A stretch of 64,000 bases of DNA from Lyngbya sp. CCAP 1446/10 (GCF_026130175.1 NZ_JAIGNI010000003.1:1-64000), one strand, 5' to 3'. Positions 7,974-17,079 are shown, numbered from the stretch's first letter. Notes: generated from the letters alone by a model not told the origin. Numbers and translations are program-made.

Positions 7974-8111
7974 CTTCATTCAATTGACAGTTGACCGTTG
8001 ACAGATGAGTGCGACCTCTACCTGGAAGGAATAGGATTGGAGTAATGAATAGTCTGATTTTAATTTCTCCCTGATCAGGGAGAGGCTTTCAACAAATTCT
8101 TTCTGGTAAAG
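7974..8111 (+). repeat. Dispersed intergenic repeat, copy A
   Basis: This copy shares CTTCATTCA, a short CAGTTGAC run, GCGACCTCTACCT, AGGATTGGAGTAATGAAT, a variable hairpin segment (TCTCCCTGATCAGGGAGA here) and TTCTTTCTGGTAAAG with copies at 13890-14029 (same strand) and 57572-57709 (opposite strand). Outer parts are conserved while the inner hairpin varies. It is non-coding. Confidence 0.85.
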
Positions 8112-8284
8112 AAGCCGCGTTGATTAGGGAAATTGCGTAAGTGCTCTTGAAGATAGCTTATAACTGAAATCAAAACTTTGAAGTCATTTGGTAACTGTGA
8201 TTATCGGGTCTAGAAAAAATGACTTCCTAAATCCCGGATACACATAAGTTACATTTGTAGTAATGGTTATGTACGCAATCACTC

Positions 8285-8294
8285 AAGGAGGTGA
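8285..8294 (+). promoter_or_regulatory. Perfect Shine-Dalgarno AAGGAGGTGA
   Basis: These ten bases are the exact complement of the usual 3' end of bacterial 16S rRNA, followed by 8 nt and an ATG at 8303. The site overlaps an in-frame GTG at 8291, so it sets the start at 8303. Such complete matches are rare in cyanobacteria. Confidence 0.85.
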
Positions 8295-8302
8295 CTCAGA
8301 AA

Positions 8303-8530
8303 ATGACCAAAGAACAAAATCAGCAGCAACAAGTCAGCCTTGAGATATCTTCTGAACAAGTCGAATCGGAAAAAATCGCAGCAACGGCTGAAGAATTATC
8401 GGTAAATGTTAAGTCTGAAACTGTATCTGAAGCGGTGGAAAATAGCGCCCAAGATGGTTTAAAGGCTCTAGGCCGTTTGATGATGGTGAGCCTAACTTGG
8501 TCGCTGGCTGGGCTTTCTAAACCCAAGTAA
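8303..8530 (+). CDS. Small acidic protein of unknown function
   Basis: This 75-residue protein is not recognised. Residues 1-45 are polar, Gln/Glu/Ser-rich and probably disordered or helical (MTKEQNQQQQVSLEI...). The last 25 residues (DGLKALGRLMMVSLTWSLAGLSKPK) form a basic amphipathic or weakly hydrophobic helix that could bind membrane or a partner. The perfect Shine-Dalgarno implies strong translation, which argues that the gene is real. It is monocistronic, with long spacers on both sides and a dispersed repeat copy 190 bp upstream. Confidence 0.6.
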   Translation: MTKEQNQQQQVSLEISSEQVESEKIAATAEELSVNVKSETVSEAVENSAQDGLKALGRLMMVSLTWSLAGLSKPK

Positions 8531-8847
8531 TACCATTTTGACAAAAGATTGCTACACAATAAATGTTGTGTTTGTTTACAATGATCCTGCTCAGAAGGTG
8601 CGTCGCTGTTAAATCGTCGATATTTTTCAGGGATTGTTGATGGCGACACACGCTACGATTACTGTTGCATTAATTTGACTTTCTTGGTATAAGTTATGGA
8701 TAGCTACCGCAACTGGCGAGTTAGGAGTTGTGAGTTGGGTTGGGAATTTTCTGGAACTCAAAACACACAACTCTTGGACTTAAATAATTTCCGGTTACTT
8801 CTCATAAAATCCGTTTGTAGTGAGGACTTCCATCCTCTCTCTTCCGA
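8531..8847. other. Intergenic region, convergent
   Basis: This AT-rich spacer lies between the small protein gene and pyrD, which converge. It contains a fragment of a recurring 'TAGTGAGGACTTC' intergenic sequence near 8818-8831, also found at 21014-21029 and 38511-38525. No gene was seen and no strong terminator recognised. Confidence 0.45.
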
Positions 8848-10011
8848 CTATTGAATATTTTCTGAACCAACCGCCTCAGAAATTGAATTAAATCCTTTTT
8901 CTTCTAACTTTTGTAGCAAACCTTCCAAAATCCGCCGCACCATCCAAGGCCCTTCGTAAACCCAACCAGTATAAACTTGAATTAAACTTGCACCGGCGGC
9001 GATTTTTTCCCAAGCATCTTGGGCGGTGAAAATGCCGCCTACTCCAATTATTGGTAATTCCCCTTTTGTATATTGCCAGATAAATCGGATTACTTCTGTC
9101 GATCGCTCTTTGACTGGCATTCCGCTAATTCCGCCCGCTTCTTCGGCGATGGGTTTGCCTGTTTCTCGCAATATTTGGGTTTTCAATCCGTCGCGGCGGA
9201 TGGTGGTGTTGGTGGCGATAATTCCTGCTAGTTGGTAGGTTTTTGCTAAGTCGAGGATGGATGCGATCGCCTCCGACTCCAAATCCGGCGCAATTTTGAC
9301 TAAAATTGGCTTGATTCCTTGATTTTCTTGTTGCAAAATTTCCAAAATTGTGCTAAGCCCAGCAGCATCTTGGAGCGATCGCAACCCAGGCGTATTGGGA
9401 GAGGAAACGTTGACAACAAAATAGTCGCCCCAATCTTTGAGCAGCTTAAAACTCTCCAAATAATCGGCTGCTGCCAGCTCTAACGGTGTTACCTTAGATT
9501 TACCGAGATTGATGCCGATCGGGAATGGCGACTCAGGCATAGGGCGCGAGGCGTCGAATTTTGACTGTTTCTGTGCTGCCTGAAACCGGGCTGCCATTGC
9601 CGCGGCTCCTTGATTGTTAAATCCCATGCGGTTGAGGGCTGCACTGTCGTCCGTCAAGCGAAACAAGCGAGGTTGGGGGTTTCCCGGCTGCGCTTGCGAC
9701 GTGACTGTACCGAGTTCGGCAAAGCCAAAGCCAAAATTTGCCCAAATGTCCGCAGCTACGCCGTTTTTATCAAATCCCGCGGCTAAGCCGACAGGATTTT
9801 TAAAGCTCAGTCCCCACTTCGATTGTTCGAGGCGATCGTCTTGTACTCCCAAAGATTTCTGCAATCGGGAGAGCATTTGGCTGGTGGCAGGATTAGACTG
9901 GGTTCTGGCTGCTAGTTCGAGAATTTGAAGAGTGCGGTTGTGCAACCACTCGGCATCGGTTTTCAATACGGAAAACAACAGCGGGCGCACGCTTGATTGA
10001 TAAATATCCAA
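8848..10011 (-). CDS. pyrD: Dihydroorotate dehydrogenase (quinone), class 2
   Basis: This 387-residue FMN enzyme oxidises dihydroorotate to orotate in pyrimidine synthesis and passes electrons to quinone. The N-terminal amphipathic region ([20 protein letters not shown]) is the class 2 membrane-docking and quinone-tunnel segment. [13 protein letters not shown] (72-84) and [14 protein letters not shown] (from 201; catalytic serine S204) are diagnostic, and the phosphate-binding glycines lie in [11 protein letters not shown]. The start is TTG at 10011, supported by the family N-terminus (MDIYxSxVRPLLF) and an AGGAC element upstream; no ATG fits. It is monocistronic. The C-terminal ~20 residues are non-conserved. 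Confidence 0.93.
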   Translation of the reverse strand: MDIYQSSVRPLLFSVLKTDAEWLHNRTLQILELAARTQSNPATSQMLSRLQKSLGVQDDRLEQSKWGLSFKNPVGLAAGFDKNGVAADIWANFGFGFAELGTVTSQAQPGNPQPRLFRLTDDSAALNRMGFNNQGAAAMAARFQAAQKQSKFDASRPMPESPFPIGINLGKSKVTPLELAAADYLESFKLLKDWGDYFVVNVSSPNTPGLRSLQDAAGLSTILEILQQENQGIKPILVKIAPDLESEAIASILDLAKTYQLAGIIATNTTIRRDGLKTQILRETGKPIAEEAGGISGMPVKERSTEVIRFIWQYTKGELPIIGVGGIFTAQDAWEKIAAGASLIQVYTGWVYEGPWMVRRILEGLLQKLEEKGFNSISEAVGSENIQ

Positions 10012-10242
10012 TGACTTGTCCTGGGGCAGTTGACCAATGAGAAATGAGAAGGGAGATAAAAATATTCAGCAGGAGACTGGAAAGGTGAGATTTTTACTTG
10101 GACTTCGATCGACTTGATCTAATCTTTTAGATTTAAGCATAAATTAGACGACTATATTATAGGTTGATTCTTTTTAATTTTAATATTTTTAAATTTTAAG
10201 TTGGTAATTTGAAATTAAACAAAGGTGTGGGGAATCTGGGAA

Positions 10243-13161
10243 ATGGGGCAGGAGCAAAGATTGAAGGATTTAGACGAACAAATCGCGGGCCTGGATCGCG
10301 TTCTCCAGATTCTCCGAGAAGAGGAGAATGTGGAAGTGCTGCTGGAAACCACTCTCGGTTACTTGCAAGCGGAATTTGATTGGCGGTTGATTTGGATTGG
10401 GTTGTACGATCGACAGGCGCACCGATTGTTAGGCAAAGGTGGCATGACTCCTAACGGCGATTTGTCTTTTCTCAAACAGCGATTTTCCCTCAGCGCTGGG
10501 GATTTGCTGGAACAGGTGGTGATTCAGCTTCAGCCGGTGGGAGTCTCGGATTTGCGATCGGAAAACAAAGCTGGAGAATGGCGCAAAGCAGCTCAAATTT
10601 ACAATATTCAAGGCACGACTCTGTTTCCGCTGCGCTACCAAGACCGCTGCTACGGCGTGATTTTGCTGGGGACTGATGTGTCGGGATCGTCGCCAAAGTC
10701 GGCGGAAAAAACGCAGTTGGCGATCGTATTTGGAGCGCTAGCAACTGCTCTTTACCAAATAGAAAAAGATTGGCAGCGACAACAAGTCAAACGCCCGGAT
10801 GAGTCTCTGTTAGCGCTGATTTCGCAGTTGCGGGAATTGCGATCGCTCGACCAATATTTGCAAGCGGTAGTCGAACAAGCCCATGAATTTATCGAGCCGA
10901 CGCGGACTAATGTTTATTGGTTTGAGCGAGAGCGGCGCTATTTTTGGCGTCGAGTCAGCAACCGCCAAGTTGCTCCGGGTTTGGGCTTGATCCGACCGGC
11001 TTCGGGCATCACTGTGCAAGACTTGGGAGAATTTTATCAGGCTTTGGCCGCGGAACAAATAGTTTGGATCGGTGAATCTCATAGTTCTCTGAAAACTGAG
11101 CTGACGGGGCGGTTGATGCAGCAAATTCGTGCTCGCTCTCTGTTGGCTGCGCCGATTGTTTTGGAAGGGGAATTGTTGGGATTTTTGGCGGTGGAAGCCG
11201 GCGAGGCCCGGATTTGGCAAGATAATGAAAAACATTACCTGCGGGGAGCGGCGCATTTAGTGGCTCTGACGGCTCCTCTGTCGGAGATGGAGGAGAGGAT
11301 TGAGCAAACTGAGCTCGATCGAGATTTAACTGCCGGAATAGCCCGCGCCATCTACAGCGATGCTGACTGGGAGGCGACTTTGAAAAATACGGCTGAGCAG
11401 TTGTGCTCTCGGCTCAAGTGCGAATACTTTTTGCTGTTGCTGTACAGGGAAGAACAAAATCGCTTTGAAATTGTCTGCCAAAATCTGCCCCGCAACCGCA
11501 GACAAGTACCGTCGCCGCTCAACGCCCTTGATGCCGGTGACGTGGGGCTGGTGCAAGCCAGCGAGGAACCTCTGGCGATCGAAAATTGGGAGGAAGACGG
11601 GCGGTTGGGCGCTTGGCGGGAAGTGCTGGGAGAAGCTGGGGTGCGATCGCTTTTGGCATCGAGCACTCGCGGAAAACAGTCCGAGGGAGAAAACCCCAAT
11701 CGCAAATCGCAAATCGCAAATCGCAAATCGATCGAGGGTTTGCTGGTTGTCGGGCACAGCGCAACTCGCACTTGGAGAGGCTCGGAGCGAGAATTAGTTC
11801 GGGTAGTTAGCCAACAGTTAGGATTAATCCTGCACTCCTGGCAGCAGAGTTCGGAAATTGACAAATATCAGCAATTTGAGCGATCGATCAAATCGGGTTT
11901 GGCGGTTTTGCAGCATTCTGGCGAGGAGCAATCTGGGCGACAGATATCTGCTGCTTCACCGCAGATGTTGCCCGAGTTGCCGCTGCAAAAGCTCGATCGT
12001 CACTTTGCCGAACACGTTTCCCAGACAATTGCCTGTCCTTTAGTCGCCGTAATTACTTGGAATCCCGGCCAGGATGCAGGTTCAATCTCGGCGGCGGTAG
12101 CTGCCAACCCCGTATTTGCCTTGAATCCCGATGCGCTGATTCATGTCCAAACAGACGCTTTGATCCAAAAAACCCTAGCGGAAGGAGGCGTGCTGCAACA
12201 GAGCATGAGCCAAGTGCCGCTGGCGACGAAGCGGTGGCTACGCAGTCCGGGAATTGGCGAAATTATGACAGTGGCGCTGCGGACAGCCCCAGAACACGCT
12301 CCCCTGGGCATTGTGGTGGTTGCGGATGCTACGGGCCGCCAGTGGTCAGAATTGTCCATGAATTTACTGACTTCGATGGCGTCTCAGTTGGCTTGGTGGC
12401 GGAGGTATTTGGCGGTGCAATCGGCGCAGGAGTCGCAGCGATTGGATCTGGAGATGCTCAACTGGTACAAGCAGCGCCGTTTCGAGGATTTTTACCGCAC
12501 TGTGGCAGCGGGCGTTAAGGAGTTGGGAGAGTTGAGCCAGTCGATTTTGCAGTCGGCGAAGGAACAAAAGGATGCTCTGAAAACTTTGCGCTACCAACAG
12601 GTTTTGCGACAAATTGGCAATGGTTTGGGGTCAATTCATTTGGTGCTGAAACAGGAGCAGTGGCGGCCGCTATTTGCACAAGATGCGGTGCCTGTGAGCG
12701 CTTGGTTGAGGCGATCGCTCGATCGCACGGCCCCCCTGGTCAAACAGTCGGGAATCTTGCTGGAAGTGAACAGAGAGACTGCTGTGTCGCTGCCTGCGGG
12801 TCAGACTTTGGGCGTTCGCGCCGACAGCATTAAGCTGGATTTGATCCTGTGCGAATTGCTGGCGATGGCTTGCAGACGCTCTGGAGTTGGCGACAAGGTT
12901 GAGATTCGCTCTCAACTTTTGGGGGAAGATTGGCTAGAATTATCTGTGATTGATAGTGGCGCGTGCGATCGACAGTTAATTGCTGTGTTCAACGGCGGTT
13001 TCCACGGCGATATATTGGCTGTTACGTCAAATAGGTCGATCGTGCAAAATCTCTTAATTTGTCAGCGGGCGGTACGCTTAATGGGGGGAGACTTTTCCTT
13101 AGAAATATTAGAAAATAACTTAATTGTCGCCCGCTTAGTGCTGCCCCTAGCCACCTCTTAA
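10243..13161 (+). CDS. Multi-GAF sensor protein with degenerate kinase-like C-terminus
   Basis: This protein is about 972 residues long. At least three GAF-like segments are suggested: residues about 15-160 (TLGYLQAEFDWRLIWIGLYD), 190-350 (EQAHEFIEPTRTNVYWFE) and 370-530 (LCSRLKCEYFLLLLYREEQ). The C-terminus resembles a histidine-kinase dimerisation/ATPase unit (LSVIDSGACD at the G1 position, RLMGGDFSLE near the end), but there is no phospho-accepting H-box and the glycine boxes are poor, so kinase activity is unlikely. No membrane span was seen, so it is probably a cytosolic sensor or scaffold. ATG at 10243 is preferred over GTG at 10225. A 7-bp repeat array interrupts the coding sequence at 11701-11728. 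Ligand unknown; no conserved chromophore cysteine could be assigned. Confidence 0.75.
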   Translation: MGQEQRLKDLDEQIAGLDRVLQILREEENVEVLLETTLGYLQAEFDWRLIWIGLYDRQAHRLLGKGGMTPNGDLSFLKQRFSLSAGDLLEQVVIQLQPVGVSDLRSENKAGEWRKAAQIYNIQGTTLFPLRYQDRCYGVILLGTDVSGSSPKSAEKTQLAIVFGALATALYQIEKDWQRQQVKRPDESLLALISQLRELRSLDQYLQAVVEQAHEFIEPTRTNVYWFERERRYFWRRVSNRQVAPGLGLIRPASGITVQDLGEFYQALAAEQIVWIGESHSSLKTELTGRLMQQIRARSLLAAPIVLEGELLGFLAVEAGEARIWQDNEKHYLRGAAHLVALTAPLSEMEERIEQTELDRDLTAGIARAIYSDADWEATLKNTAEQLCSRLKCEYFLLLLYREEQNRFEIVCQNLPRNRRQVPSPLNALDAGDVGLVQASEEPLAIENWEEDGRLGAWREVLGEAGVRSLLASSTRGKQSEGENPNRKSQIANRKSIEGLLVVGHSATRTWRGSERELVRVVSQQLGLILHSWQQSSEIDKYQQFERSIKSGLAVLQHSGEEQSGRQISAASPQMLPELPLQKLDRHFAEHVSQTIACPLVAVITWNPGQDAGSISAAVAANPVFALNPDALIHVQTDALIQKTLAEGGVLQQSMSQVPLATKRWLRSPGIGEIMTVALRTAPEHAPLGIVVVADATGRQWSELSMNLLTSMASQLAWWRRYLAVQSAQESQRLDLEMLNWYKQRRFEDFYRTVAAGVKELGELSQSILQSAKEQKDALKTLRYQQVLRQIGNGLGSIHLVLKQEQWRPLFAQDAVPVSAWLRRSLDRTAPLVKQSGILLEVNRETAVSLPAGQTLGVRADSIKLDLILCELLAMACRRSGVGDKVEIRSQLLGEDWLELSVIDSGACDRQLIAVFNGGFHGDILAVTSNRSIVQNLLICQRAVRLMGGDFSLEILENNLIVARLVLPLATS
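11701..11728 (+). repeat. Heptamer tandem repeat CGCAAAT x4 inside the GAF gene
   Basis: Four perfect CGCAAAT units encode part of an RKSQIANRKS stretch in a linker. Because 7 is not a multiple of 3, gain or loss of one unit would shift the frame of the gene's last third. Confidence 0.85.
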
Positions 13162-13320
13162 AAATTCTGTTAACTTTGTAGCGCACAGCGCACCGATTGA
13201 CTAGACTTGAATTGCATAAATTTTGGATCGATCGGGAAACCGCAGATGTAAGGCAGATTAACACAGATTAACGCAGATGCTTGTCAAGAAGTGCGATCGA
13301 ATGAATGCAATCTTGTCTTT

Positions 13321-13347
13321 TGTAGGGTGCGCCGTGCACACCCTACA
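13321..13347. repeat. Short intergenic hairpin
   Basis: TGTAGGGTG and CACCCTACA form a perfect 9-bp stem around a 9-nt loop. Similar GTGCGCAGTGCGCACC palindromes occur at 38552-38570 and 50830-50848. This is a REP-like element; no T-run follows, so a terminator role is uncertain. Confidence 0.6.
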
Positions 13348-13407
13348 AAATACTATCCATCTCGACAGCAACCTGAAAGTATCGCGCGAGGGCTTCCGGC
13401 GAAAAAG

Positions 13408-13866
13408 CTAAACAGAAGGAGTAACAGTTTCCACCACCTCAGAACTCGGAAAAAACCTTTCAGTAATCCAAGCAGTTACAATATGAGAAAGCAATCCCAT
13501 CGGCCCAGCAAACAAACACAAAGTCAAAGAATGAACAGTCCAAACACCTGTCCGCTGTCCTTCCAAATAAATCCAGCGTCCCACAAACAAATCCATCACT
13601 AAAAAATGAATCCATCCCGTAGCAGCCGCCGTTTCCTGCCCCAGAAACTTAGCAATATCTGCCAACTTGGGATTGGACAAAGCAGCCGCATTTTCTGGAG
13701 TCAGACTGCTACCAAACAAATATATGTACAAGATGGCGAGCACTGCAAACGGAATAAAGGAATTCATCACTTTTCTGGTAATTCCCCAGTTGGGCAATAA
13801 AATCATAATTGCCCAGAAAGGCAAAACGAACAGATTACCTGCATCGAAAATTAGTTCTGGCGTCAT
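13408..13866 (-). CDS. ABA4-like family membrane protein (DUF4281)
   Basis: This 152-residue protein has about four membrane spans (for example NLFVLPFWAIMILLPNW, VMNSFIPFAVLAILYIYLF, GPMGLLSHIVTAWI) and the family core GWIHFLVMDLFVGRWIYLE followed by SLTLCLFAGPMGLLSH. Plant ABA4 is needed for neoxanthin synthesis. Cyanobacterial relatives are widespread but their reaction is unproven. It lies about 1.7 kb from a CrtISO-like gene, in keeping with, but not proof of, a carotenoid link. ATG at 13866. Confidence 0.8.
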   Translation of the reverse strand: MTPELIFDAGNLFVLPFWAIMILLPNWGITRKVMNSFIPFAVLAILYIYLFGSSLTPENAAALSNPKLADIAKFLGQETAAATGWIHFLVMDLFVGRWIYLEGQRTGVWTVHSLTLCLFAGPMGLLSHIVTAWITERFFPSSEVVETVTPSV

Positions 13867-13889
13867 AGTTGGCTGTTGGCTCCTTTGAT

Positions 13890-14029
<140 letters not shown>

Positions 14030-14254
14030 TGAATGCAATAAACGATGTTAAGATTATTTTACACAATTTTTGCTAATATTTCTCAAAAACCGCAAAAATC
14101 CGATTTACAAATTAGACGTAATTGCTAGATTTATCAGAGATTTAAGATTTACACGTGCAGGTATGTTTTTGCGCTTGAGCGCTCTTTGATTATATGAAAG
14201 AGCAGCCAAGCGCAACAACGCACCTCAATAACTGAAATCTAAAAGCTAAAACCC

Positions 14255-15268
14255 ATGACAACAACTTATAATAACTTTTCCGATTGGTGCAAGCACAAAA
14301 ATAATCTCTCTCCCGGCGCGAAACATACCGTAGAAACACTGTTGCAAATATCAGATACTACCGAGTGCGATCGAGCCAACGAACTGCTTTCTAGTATAAC
14401 AGAACTCAATCTTAAACTTACTCAGCTTACCGATATCAGTCCTCTCTCATCTTTCACTCAACTTACTGCACTCAGCCTCGACAGCAATCAAATATCTGAC
14501 CTCGCTCCCCTGCAATCTTTAACCAAGCTGAGAACTCTGTATTTAGATGTCAATCAAATATCAGATATCAGCCCGCTTTCATCTCTGACAAATCTGACTA
14601 GACTCGTTCTCGATACCAATCAAATATCAGACATCAGTCCCCTAACTGCTCTAACTAATCTTGCCGAACTTGTCTTGTTTGATAACAAAATTTATGACAT
14701 CAATGCAGTGAAAAGTTTGACTAAGTTAAAGGCGTTAATTATTTATAAAAATCAAATTAATGATCTCGCTCCTCTGGTAAATTTAACTGAACTCCAGACA
14801 CTCTACCTTTACAAAAACAAAATATCGGATATCAGCCCGCTGGCTTCTTTAAAAAATCTTACTACGCTGTTTCTGTTCGAGAATCAAATATCTGACCTGA
14901 CTCCGCTGAAAGCCTTGACTAACTTAAAAAAACTGGTTTTATTTGAAAATAAAATATCGGATATTAGTGCTTTGGCCGATCTAACTAATTTAGTTGAACT
15001 CAACCTCGGCAACAATCAAATCTCAGACATCAGTCCGCTGAAATCTTTAACTAATTTGACTCAACTTTATTTGTTCAACAATCCGATTGCCGATTGCAGC
15101 GCACTGCAAGCTTTGAATAATTTATTTGTGCTCGATTTGTACAACAATCAAGTTTCTGATATCAGTGCACTGCAATCTTTGCAAAAGCTAACGACGCTTG
15201 ACTTGCGCGGAAATTCGATTATGAATAAAGTTTGCCCGGTCACTCCGGCATCAATCTGTCGGTTTTAA
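14255..15268 (+). CDS. Leucine-rich repeat protein (internalin-type 22-residue repeats)
   Basis: This 337-residue protein has a ~45-residue cap (FSDWCKHKNNLSPGAKHTVETLL, C48 in TECDRANELL) followed by about 12-13 LRRs of 22 residues with the pattern L-x-x-L-x-L-x-x-N-x-I-S-D-I-S-P-L, ending in a Cys-containing cap (NKVCPVTPASICRF). The pattern matches LRR_4/LRR_12-type internalin solenoids. There is no signal peptide, anchor or enzyme domain, so it is probably a cytosolic protein-binding solenoid. Partner unknown. Repeats are very regular, suggesting duplication. Confidence 0.85.
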   Translation: MTTTYNNFSDWCKHKNNLSPGAKHTVETLLQISDTTECDRANELLSSITELNLKLTQLTDISPLSSFTQLTALSLDSNQISDLAPLQSLTKLRTLYLDVNQISDISPLSSLTNLTRLVLDTNQISDISPLTALTNLAELVLFDNKIYDINAVKSLTKLKALIIYKNQINDLAPLVNLTELQTLYLYKNKISDISPLASLKNLTTLFLFENQISDLTPLKALTNLKKLVLFENKISDISALADLTNLVELNLGNNQISDISPLKSLTNLTQLYLFNNPIADCSALQALNNLFVLDLYNNQVSDISALQSLQKLTTLDLRGNSIMNKVCPVTPASICRF

Positions 15269-15336
15269 TTGTTAAGGCGGTGGCGAAATCTGGGTGTGTA
15301 TGATAAGCTATCCAACGTCAGTATCAGGAGAAAGTG

Positions 15337-15432
15337 ATGAGTGCACACGATGCTTTGATGTTAGGATTGCTGCTGTTGCCCGGTTTGGCTTTGTCGATCG
15401 CAGTTATGGGCGCTTTTGCCGCTGGTGGATAA
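15337..15432 (+). CDS. 31-residue single-span membrane peptide
   Basis: This short frame begins at ATG 15337 and is preceded by AGGAG (15327-15331). It encodes MSAHDALMLG followed by one hydrophobic helix LLLLPGLALSIAVMGAFAAGG. Size, single span and a good ribosome site resemble the small subunits of photosynthetic or NDH-1 complexes, but I cannot match it to a named one. It sits between the LRR gene and the convergent CrtISO-like gene. Confidence 0.5.
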   Translation: MSAHDALMLGLLLLPGLALSIAVMGAFAAGG

Positions 15433-15460
15433 TCGGTTTTTAACATAATACAGTTCAGAT

Positions 15461-15546
15461 AAGACGGTGGTTGAAACCGCCCATTCTTCAACCCACGCAC
15501 CATCTGGGTTTTGTTTGTATAGACGCGGTTTCAACCGCCCCGTCTT
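15461..15546. repeat. MITE-like inverted repeat with GGTTGAAACCGC arms
   Basis: The left arm at 15461-15480 (AAGACGGTGGTTGAAACCGC) pairs with the right arm at 15525-15546 around a 44-nt centre. A short hairpin with the same arms is at 59384-59411. It is flanked by an AATACAGTTCA motif resembling the ends of the 33199 element. Non-coding. Confidence 0.8.
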
Positions 15547-15579
15547 CTTTGGCAAAACCCGCCCCTTTTATCTACCAAT

Positions 15580-17079
15580 TTACAAAAATTGTGCTGTCAC
15601 ATCGGAATTTACCAGGGTATTCGCGCACAAAATACCCGATGCTGCGACGGCGGGAACGCCGATTCCGGGCATGGTGCTGTCTCCCACTCGATATAAGCCT
15701 TTGATCGGGGTTTGCGGCCCTGGAAATGTGCCTTTTCCGGCGGCGATTGCTGGCCCGTAGGTTCCTTGATATCGGCGCAAAAATCGGGCGTGGGTTAGCG
15801 GTGTGCCGATCGACTCCAGGACGATTCGCGATCGCAAATCCGGTATAATTATTTCTAAAGCTTTAAACAGAGATTGCGATCGCTCTTGCTTTCTTTCTTG
15901 ATAACTATCGCCATACTCCCAACCTGCGTAGGGTTCCAATGTATAAGCGTGAATCGCGTGATGTCCGGGCGGTGCGAGAGTTTGATCCCACACTGTTGGA
16001 ATCGAAATCATGCAGGTATTTCCGGGTACTGTAATGTCAACCAAGCTGTCATGAACGACGACGTGGTGGCCGGTCAACCCTTCGAGTCCTTCGGCTTTAA
16101 TTCCTAAATGCAGGTGCATGAAACTGTCTACTGCTGGCATCGACAAAGCAGTTTTTCGGTAGCTGGGCGGCAAATCTTCAGGGCGCAGTAACTTTGTATA
16201 GGTATCCCAAACTGTGGCATTTGAAATCACAATTGGGGCGCGGATAATTTCGCCGTTTTGCAACCTAACTCCCGTAGTTTTGCCGGATTCAACTAATATT
16301 TGCTCGACTGGTGTTCCCAATCGCAACTTTCCTCCCCAGCGCTGTAAGCCTCGAACTAAGGCATCGACGATCGCACCGCTGCCTCCTACAGGATACTCGA
16401 TCGCCACTCGCGATCGTTCGCCAATCATAAAAGCGATTTCTGGCGCGACGGTTTCATGCGCTTTCAAGCCCGACAGTAAGAAGCACTCCAAATCGATTAA
16501 ACGTCGCACCCAAGGGTCTTGCACGTCGCGATCCATCAAGGAACCTGCTGAACTGGCGATCGCCCCTAATGACGGTAACAGCTTCAGCAAAGCAGGCGAG
16601 TACCGAGACAGCAACACAAGTATTAACTGCCAGTCAGATCTCAACGCTAAAGCCGGAATTCCACGCAAAGCTTCATACACAACTAATAAATTTTGTTGAA
16701 ATTGCTGTAATTCTACAGCACCTTGTGGTGCGAATTTAGCCACAGCATCTAAGTAATTTCTCGCATCAGCATAGATTGGCAAACTTCCCTCTGGAAAATG
16801 GTAATGCCCCAGCGGATCGTAGGTAATTACTGCGATCGATTCCTCCAACATATTCAAGACTTGCCGCAAAGGATTCAGCGACTGCGGATCAGTCAAACCG
16901 CAATAAAAAGAAGGCCCCGAATCAAAGTGAAATCCCCGGCGCGAAAAGCTGTGAGCCGCCCCGCCCGCTATGGTATGGCTCTCGCAGACGAGTACCCCCT
17001 TCCCGTAGCGAGCGAGCATCGAACCCGCCACTAAGCCACCAATACCGCTGCCAATTACGATCGCATCAAAGTCTTGCAT
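15580..17079 (-). CDS. CrtISO/CrtI-like FAD-dependent oxidoreductase
   Basis: This 499-residue flavoprotein belongs to the phytoene desaturase/carotenoid isomerase superfamily. The Rossmann FAD motif DAIVIGSGIGGLVAGSMLARYG is at residues 4-25, followed by ESHTIAGGAAHSFSRRGFHFDSGPS. The C-terminal FAD-binding stretch GLYRVGDSTMPGIGVPA is intact. It differs from the main CrtH consensus (VGASMIFGF after the FD motif), so it looks like a CrtISO-like paralogue rather than the principal carotenoid isomerase. The substrate is presumably a carotenoid or another polyene, unproven. It is probably membrane-associated and monocistronic. Confidence 0.78.
   Translation of the reverse strand: MQDFDAIVIGSGIGGLVAGSMLARYGKGVLVCESHTIAGGAAHSFSRRGFHFDSGPSFYCGLTDPQSLNPLRQVLNMLEESIAVITYDPLGHYHFPEGSLPIYADARNYLDAVAKFAPQGAVELQQFQQNLLVVYEALRGIPALALRSDWQLILVLLSRYSPALLKLLPSLGAIASSAGSLMDRDVQDPWVRRLIDLECFLLSGLKAHETVAPEIAFMIGERSRVAIEYPVGGSGAIVDALVRGLQRWGGKLRLGTPVEQILVESGKTTGVRLQNGEIIRAPIVISNATVWDTYTKLLRPEDLPPSYRKTALSMPAVDSFMHLHLGIKAEGLEGLTGHHVVVHDSLVDITVPGNTCMISIPTVWDQTLAPPGHHAIHAYTLEPYAGWEYGDSYQERKQERSQSLFKALEIIIPDLRSRIVLESIGTPLTHARFLRRYQGTYGPAIAAGKGTFPGPQTPIKGLYRVGDSTMPGIGVPAVAASGILCANTLVNSDVTAQFL

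Larger units (their letters stand above)
7643..8284. other. Long intergenic region with regulatory and repeat content
   Basis: This divergent spacer between the transaldolase gene and a small protein gene holds a CRP-type palindrome at 7781-7794 and a dispersed repeat copy at 7974-8111. AT-rich sequence around 7735-7780 probably contains a promoter. No further coding frame is convincing. Confidence 0.5.
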
